This document shows, piece after piece, positions 61,253 through 64,000 of a DNA stretch of 64,000 nt (the stretch's first letter is position 1; the number at the start of each line of letters is the position of its first letter). The notes under the pieces are model-generated. The model saw nothing but the letters and a program-made list of their open reading frames with translations. It searched no databases and was not told the origin of the DNA. The stretch is from Pullulanibacillus pueri (GTDB lineage Bacteria > Bacillota > Bacilli > Bacillales > Sporolactobacillaceae). The position numbers were made by a program, and so were the translations under genes. The stretch covers positions 1-64,000 of the forward strand of contig NZ_BMFV01000001.1 of the NCBI RefSeq assembly GCF_014639255.1, written 5' to 3'.

Positions 61253-62025
61253 TCAATAAACGAAGCTTGTTTTTACTGCTCATCACCTTTTTTATCGTCG
61301 TCTCTTTTGGGAGCTTTGCACAAGCCGCTTCAAAGCATGAAGTGATTTATGACGGAGCACATCTCTTAAAGGATAATGAGAAAGCGAAACTAGAATCCTT
61401 ATCTAGTAAACTAGGCAAAGACAGAAAGACAGATTTTCTGATCATAACGGTGAACGGTACCGATGGAAAAACACTCGAGGATTACGTTGAAGATTTTTAT
61501 GATAAGGAAGCTCCTGGTTACGATAAAAAGCATGGCAATACGGCGATTCTCGCCATTGATATGAAAGATCGAGATGTCTATTTAGCCGGCTTTGAAAAGG
61601 CAGAGGACTATTTGGATAGTGACCGGATGAACCAAATTCGTGAGGCGATTACGCCAGCACTTTCCGATGGCGATTATTACAAGGCATTTTCGGACTTCAT
61701 ACAAAAGGCTCATGACTATATGGGGTATAAACCGGGCGTGAATCCAAATAGTATTCTGTTTAAATGGTGGTTCCAAATCGCGGCGTCCCTCTTTATAGCG
61801 CTCATCGTTGTCGGTTTGATGGCCTATCGTTCTGGCGGAAGAGTGACGGTCAATGCCCGGACGTATTTAGATAATCAACACTCTGGCGTTGTCAGTGATT
61901 ATGATAATTTTCTAAGAAGAACGGTGACAAGAAGAAGAAAGCCGTCCAATAATTCTAAAGATGGCGGTGGCGGCGGTGTGACTCCAGGCGGTCACTCGCA
62001 TAGCGGATCAAGCGGAAAATTTTAA
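61249..62025 (+). CDS. ydjH: YdjH-like TPM-domain membrane protein
   Basis: The 258-aa protein has a signal peptide ending near SFAQAA, a TPM/repair_PSII domain (about residues 32-155; YDGAHLLKDNEKAKLESLSS, DYVEDFYDKEAPGYDKKHGN), one membrane helix (about 172-194) and a glycine/serine-rich cytoplasmic tail ending GGHSHSGSSGKF. The start is GTG 61249 in a GTGA overlap with ydjG (ribosome site GGGAGGTGG), not an upstream ATG inside ydjG. It is the probable partner of YdjG. Confidence 0.87.
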   Translation: MINKRSLFLLLITFFIVVSFGSFAQAASKHEVIYDGAHLLKDNEKAKLESLSSKLGKDRKTDFLIITVNGTDGKTLEDYVEDFYDKEAPGYDKKHGNTAILAIDMKDRDVYLAGFEKAEDYLDSDRMNQIREAITPALSDGDYYKAFSDFIQKAHDYMGYKPGVNPNSILFKWWFQIAASLFIALIVVGLMAYRSGGRVTVNARTYLDNQHSGVVSDYDNFLRRTVTRRRKPSNNSKDGGGGGVTPGGHSHSGSSGKF

Positions 62026-62055
62026 TGGTAAAGTTCTAAAAAGGAGAGATGCTAG

Positions 62056-63051
62056 GTGGGTTTTTTTAGAGACCAATTCGCGAATGTCGTCGAATGGCAA
62101 GAATTTAGAGATGATATGATTTTTTATAAATGGAACAATGATGAAATTAAAAAAGGGAGTAAATTGATTATTCGTCCCGGTCAAGACGCGATATTTTTGA
62201 ACAACGGGAAAATCGAAGGGGTCTTTCGTGAGGATGGGGAGTATGATATTGTTTCTGAAATTGTTCCTTTTCTGTCCACGTTAAAAGGCTTTAAGTTTGG
62301 TTTTAATAGCGGCATGCGCGTTGAAGTGCTGTTTGTGAATACGAAGGAATTCACCGTCAAATGGGGAACAAAGAGCGCGATTAATATTCCGGCGCCAGGA
62401 ATGCCAGGAGGGATGCCGATCAGAGCGAACGGTACCTTTAACTTTAAAGTCGATGATTATGTGGCTTTAATTGACCAAATTGCCGGTGTAAAGGATCGAT
62501 ACTTAGTTGATGATGTTAAAATACGTATCACTTCGGTCTTAGATCAGCTCTTGATGAAATGGATTACCCAAGAGGGGAAGGATATGTTTAATCTTCAAGC
62601 CAATGCCTCCGACATTTCTAGAGGCATTCAAGAGGATTTAGACATGCAAATGATCAAGAGTGGGATCACTATCACCGGGTTTAATGTGATGAGCTTTAAT
62701 TATCCTAAAGAGATTCAAGATATGATTACTAAAAATGCTTCCTACGGTATGGTCGGCAATATGGATAAGTACCAGCAAATCTCAATCACCGATGGTATGG
62801 CGTCTGGAAAGATGAGTGGATCAGGCATCACCTCAGATATGGTTGAGATGATGATGGGGATGAACGTGGCGAACAAAATGATGAATAATATTAACCCACC
62901 ATCACAAAATCAAAGTCAGCCGGCGCCGAATCAAAACACAGAGCCAGCACCTAATGGCAATGGTCAGCAGCGGCCAAACTTTTGTCCGAACTGTGGAGCG
63001 AAAACCGGGCAGGCCAATTTCTGCTCGAACTGCGGTCAGAAACTCGTATAA
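62056..63051 (+). CDS. ydjI: YdjI-like SPFH-domain protein with C-terminal zinc ribbon
   Basis: The 331-aa protein has an SPFH/band-7-like domain (about residues 20-240; the GITITGFNVMSFNYP strand is characteristic), a Gln/Asn/Pro-rich linker and a C-terminal double zinc ribbon FCPNCGAKTGQANFCSNCGQ. It has no membrane helix and probably joins the YdjG/YdjH/PspA assembly through the ribbon. It is the last gene of the operon, followed by a terminator at 63068-63113. Confidence 0.88.
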   Translation: MGFFRDQFANVVEWQEFRDDMIFYKWNNDEIKKGSKLIIRPGQDAIFLNNGKIEGVFREDGEYDIVSEIVPFLSTLKGFKFGFNSGMRVEVLFVNTKEFTVKWGTKSAINIPAPGMPGGMPIRANGTFNFKVDDYVALIDQIAGVKDRYLVDDVKIRITSVLDQLLMKWITQEGKDMFNLQANASDISRGIQEDLDMQMIKSGITITGFNVMSFNYPKEIQDMITKNASYGMVGNMDKYQQISITDGMASGKMSGSGITSDMVEMMMGMNVANKMMNNINPPSQNQSQPAPNQNTEPAPNGNGQQRPNFCPNCGAKTGQANFCSNCGQKLV

Positions 63052-63067
63052 ATAAATAGGAAGACAG

Positions 63068-63113
63068 AAACTCTCCTTTGCAGGTCTTTACTAGACTTGA
63101 AGGAGAGTTTTTT
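63068..63113 (+). terminator. Terminator of the pspA operon
   Basis: The stem AAACTCTCCTT...AAGGAGAGTTT is followed by TTTT. Confidence 0.85.
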
Positions 63114-63507
63114 GTGAAACGTCAGCATCTATAAGCTGAATGCATATTGGCGCCCTCTTTTGTTAGATAAATATAATTTTGGATACAGATGGATAAAGAA
63201 TCACCAATTACTTTCAAAACCTTTGGATGGTGAAGTTACCATATGATATAATATTTGACAATAAGAACGTTCCAAAAAATATGGAAACCAGAAAACTTAG
63301 GTTGTACTTCACTGTTGCGCCAAGTACAACCAGATGTTCAGGTACATGGTTTCAGACATCAAAGTTTTCGCTAAGTTTAACGGCAAAAGCTCTAGTTTGC
63401 TTATAGGCTCTTCCACAAAGGTATAATATATGATGTATGATGTTATAAAAAAGCAGTTCCATTTCTCTATAAAACTATCTTTAAGCTGAACTATTGGGGG
63501 GAACTTT
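63114..63507. other. Promoter region of the LacI-family gene
   Basis: Contains TTGACA (63257-63262) and an inverted repeat GGTTGTACTT/AAGTACAACC (63300-63331) of unknown role; it has no T-run, so an operator or leader hairpin is more likely than a terminator. No gene is present. Confidence 0.5.
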
Positions 63508-64000
63508 ATGGCTCCGACGATCATTGATGTCGCAAAATTAGCAAAAACATCAAAAAGCACGGTTTCTAGATATTTAAATGGGAAACCAGTGAAAAAAGAA
63601 ACAGAAGAAGCTTTGAAGAAAGCCATTAAAGAATTGAATTATCATCCCAATATGAATGCGAGACGGTTAGTGCTGAATCGAACACAAGTTATTGGGATTG
63701 TTGTCGATGACATTTCAAATAGTTTTTATTCGGGCATCTTAAAAGGTATCACTGAGGTTTCTAATAAAAATGGCTTTGATTGTGTCTTTTACTCCTGGAT
63801 GTCTAACCATAAAGGTGAGAGGGATTTTATCAATCTCCTCTATGAGGAACAGGTGGATGGGCTGATTTTCTTGAACTTTTCAAAACGGGAAAAAGAAGTC
63901 GTTGAAGAGATGAAAAATACGGCATTTGCTGTCGTCCTAATTGGTGATGATGCTGGCATCCAGGATGTAAGCTCTATTGATGTGGATAATTTTAGTGGCG
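63508..64000 (+). CDS. LacI-family transcriptional regulator, cut by the right edge
   Basis: The visible 164 codons give a LacI-type N-terminal helix-turn-helix (APTIIDVAKLAKTSKSTVSR, YLNGKPVKKETEEAL) with hinge YHPNMNARRLVLNRT, and the start of the periplasmic-binding-protein-like effector domain (IGIVVDDISNSFYSGILKG, QVDGLIFLN). ATG 63508 follows TTGGGGGGAACTTT. The rest of the gene and its target operon lie outside the window, so the effector, probably a sugar, cannot be inferred. Confidence 0.92.
   Translation, partial: MAPTIIDVAKLAKTSKSTVSRYLNGKPVKKETEEALKKAIKELNYHPNMNARRLVLNRTQVIGIVVDDISNSFYSGILKGITEVSNKNGFDCVFYSWMSNHKGERDFINLLYEEQVDGLIFLNFSKREKEVVEEMKNTAFAVVLIGDDAGIQDVSSIDVDNFSG

Overview
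The window is from a low-GC, Gram-positive, spore-former-type genome of the order Bacillales. The evidence is strong AGGAGG-type ribosome sites, frequent GTG and TTG starts, a squalene-hopene/sporulenol-type cyclase, a PspA-YdjG-YdjH-YdjI envelope-stress operon behind a sigma-W-like promoter, and Bacillus-type holin-like toxins. Type V-B CRISPR-Cas12b loci are also best known from this group. I cannot name the species from the sequence alone.

Layout. 1-22 kb is ordinary chromosome: a truncated IS1182-type transposase at the left edge; a TetR regulator and an NAD-binding epimerase-like gene that share one palindromic operator; a triterpene cyclase; a DedA protein with a decayed PAP2-like half; a two-component system next to a SHOCT-domain membrane peptide; an aldo/keto reductase; DinB; an Rrf2 regulator paired with a thioredoxin-reductase-like enzyme; MarR/GNAT; PadR/DUF1129-like; a YhgE-like ABC-2 protein with its own PadR regulator; and a Tm-1-like/PEP-hydrolase pair behind an AraC regulator that carries a copy of the enzyme domain as sensor. 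The Tm-1-like gene has a one-base frameshift.

22.3-57.8 kb is a dense defence island. In order it holds: a PemK/MazF-type toxin lacking a normal start, a GIY-YIG protein, an internally deleted DnaQ-BRCT protein, a membrane-anchored Mrr-like endonuclease, a glyoxalase-like protein, a PD-(D/E)XK nuclease, a NERD-domain protein, a DUF4011-type helicase with a C-terminal Vsr-like nuclease, and a tightly coupled four-gene operon that I cannot match to a named system. That operon encodes a 1388-aa multi-HTH/HhH protein with a sigma region 4-like motif, a 62-aa protein, a DndD/SMC-like ATPase and a 145-aa protein. Next come a complete type I restriction-modification system with its metallopeptidase companion, bracketed by two inverted holin-like type I toxin modules, and then a complete type V-B CRISPR locus. 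The CRISPR locus has cas12b, a cas4-cas1 fusion, cas2, a tracrRNA with its own promoter, and 21 repeats with 20 spacers. Decayed genes follow: a small remnant and a SNF2-type helicase with its middle deleted. A 62-bp direct repeat, 58 of 62 positions identical, lies on each side of the island at 22.2 and 58.9 kb.

58-64 kb returns to chromosome: an LspA-like peptidase just inside the right repeat, the pspA-ydjGHI-type operon, and a LacI-family regulator cut by the right edge.

The two most useful results are the full tracrRNA/crRNA architecture of the Cas12b locus and the unnamed SMC/HTH operon at 34.7-41.5 kb, which sits in a typical defence setting.
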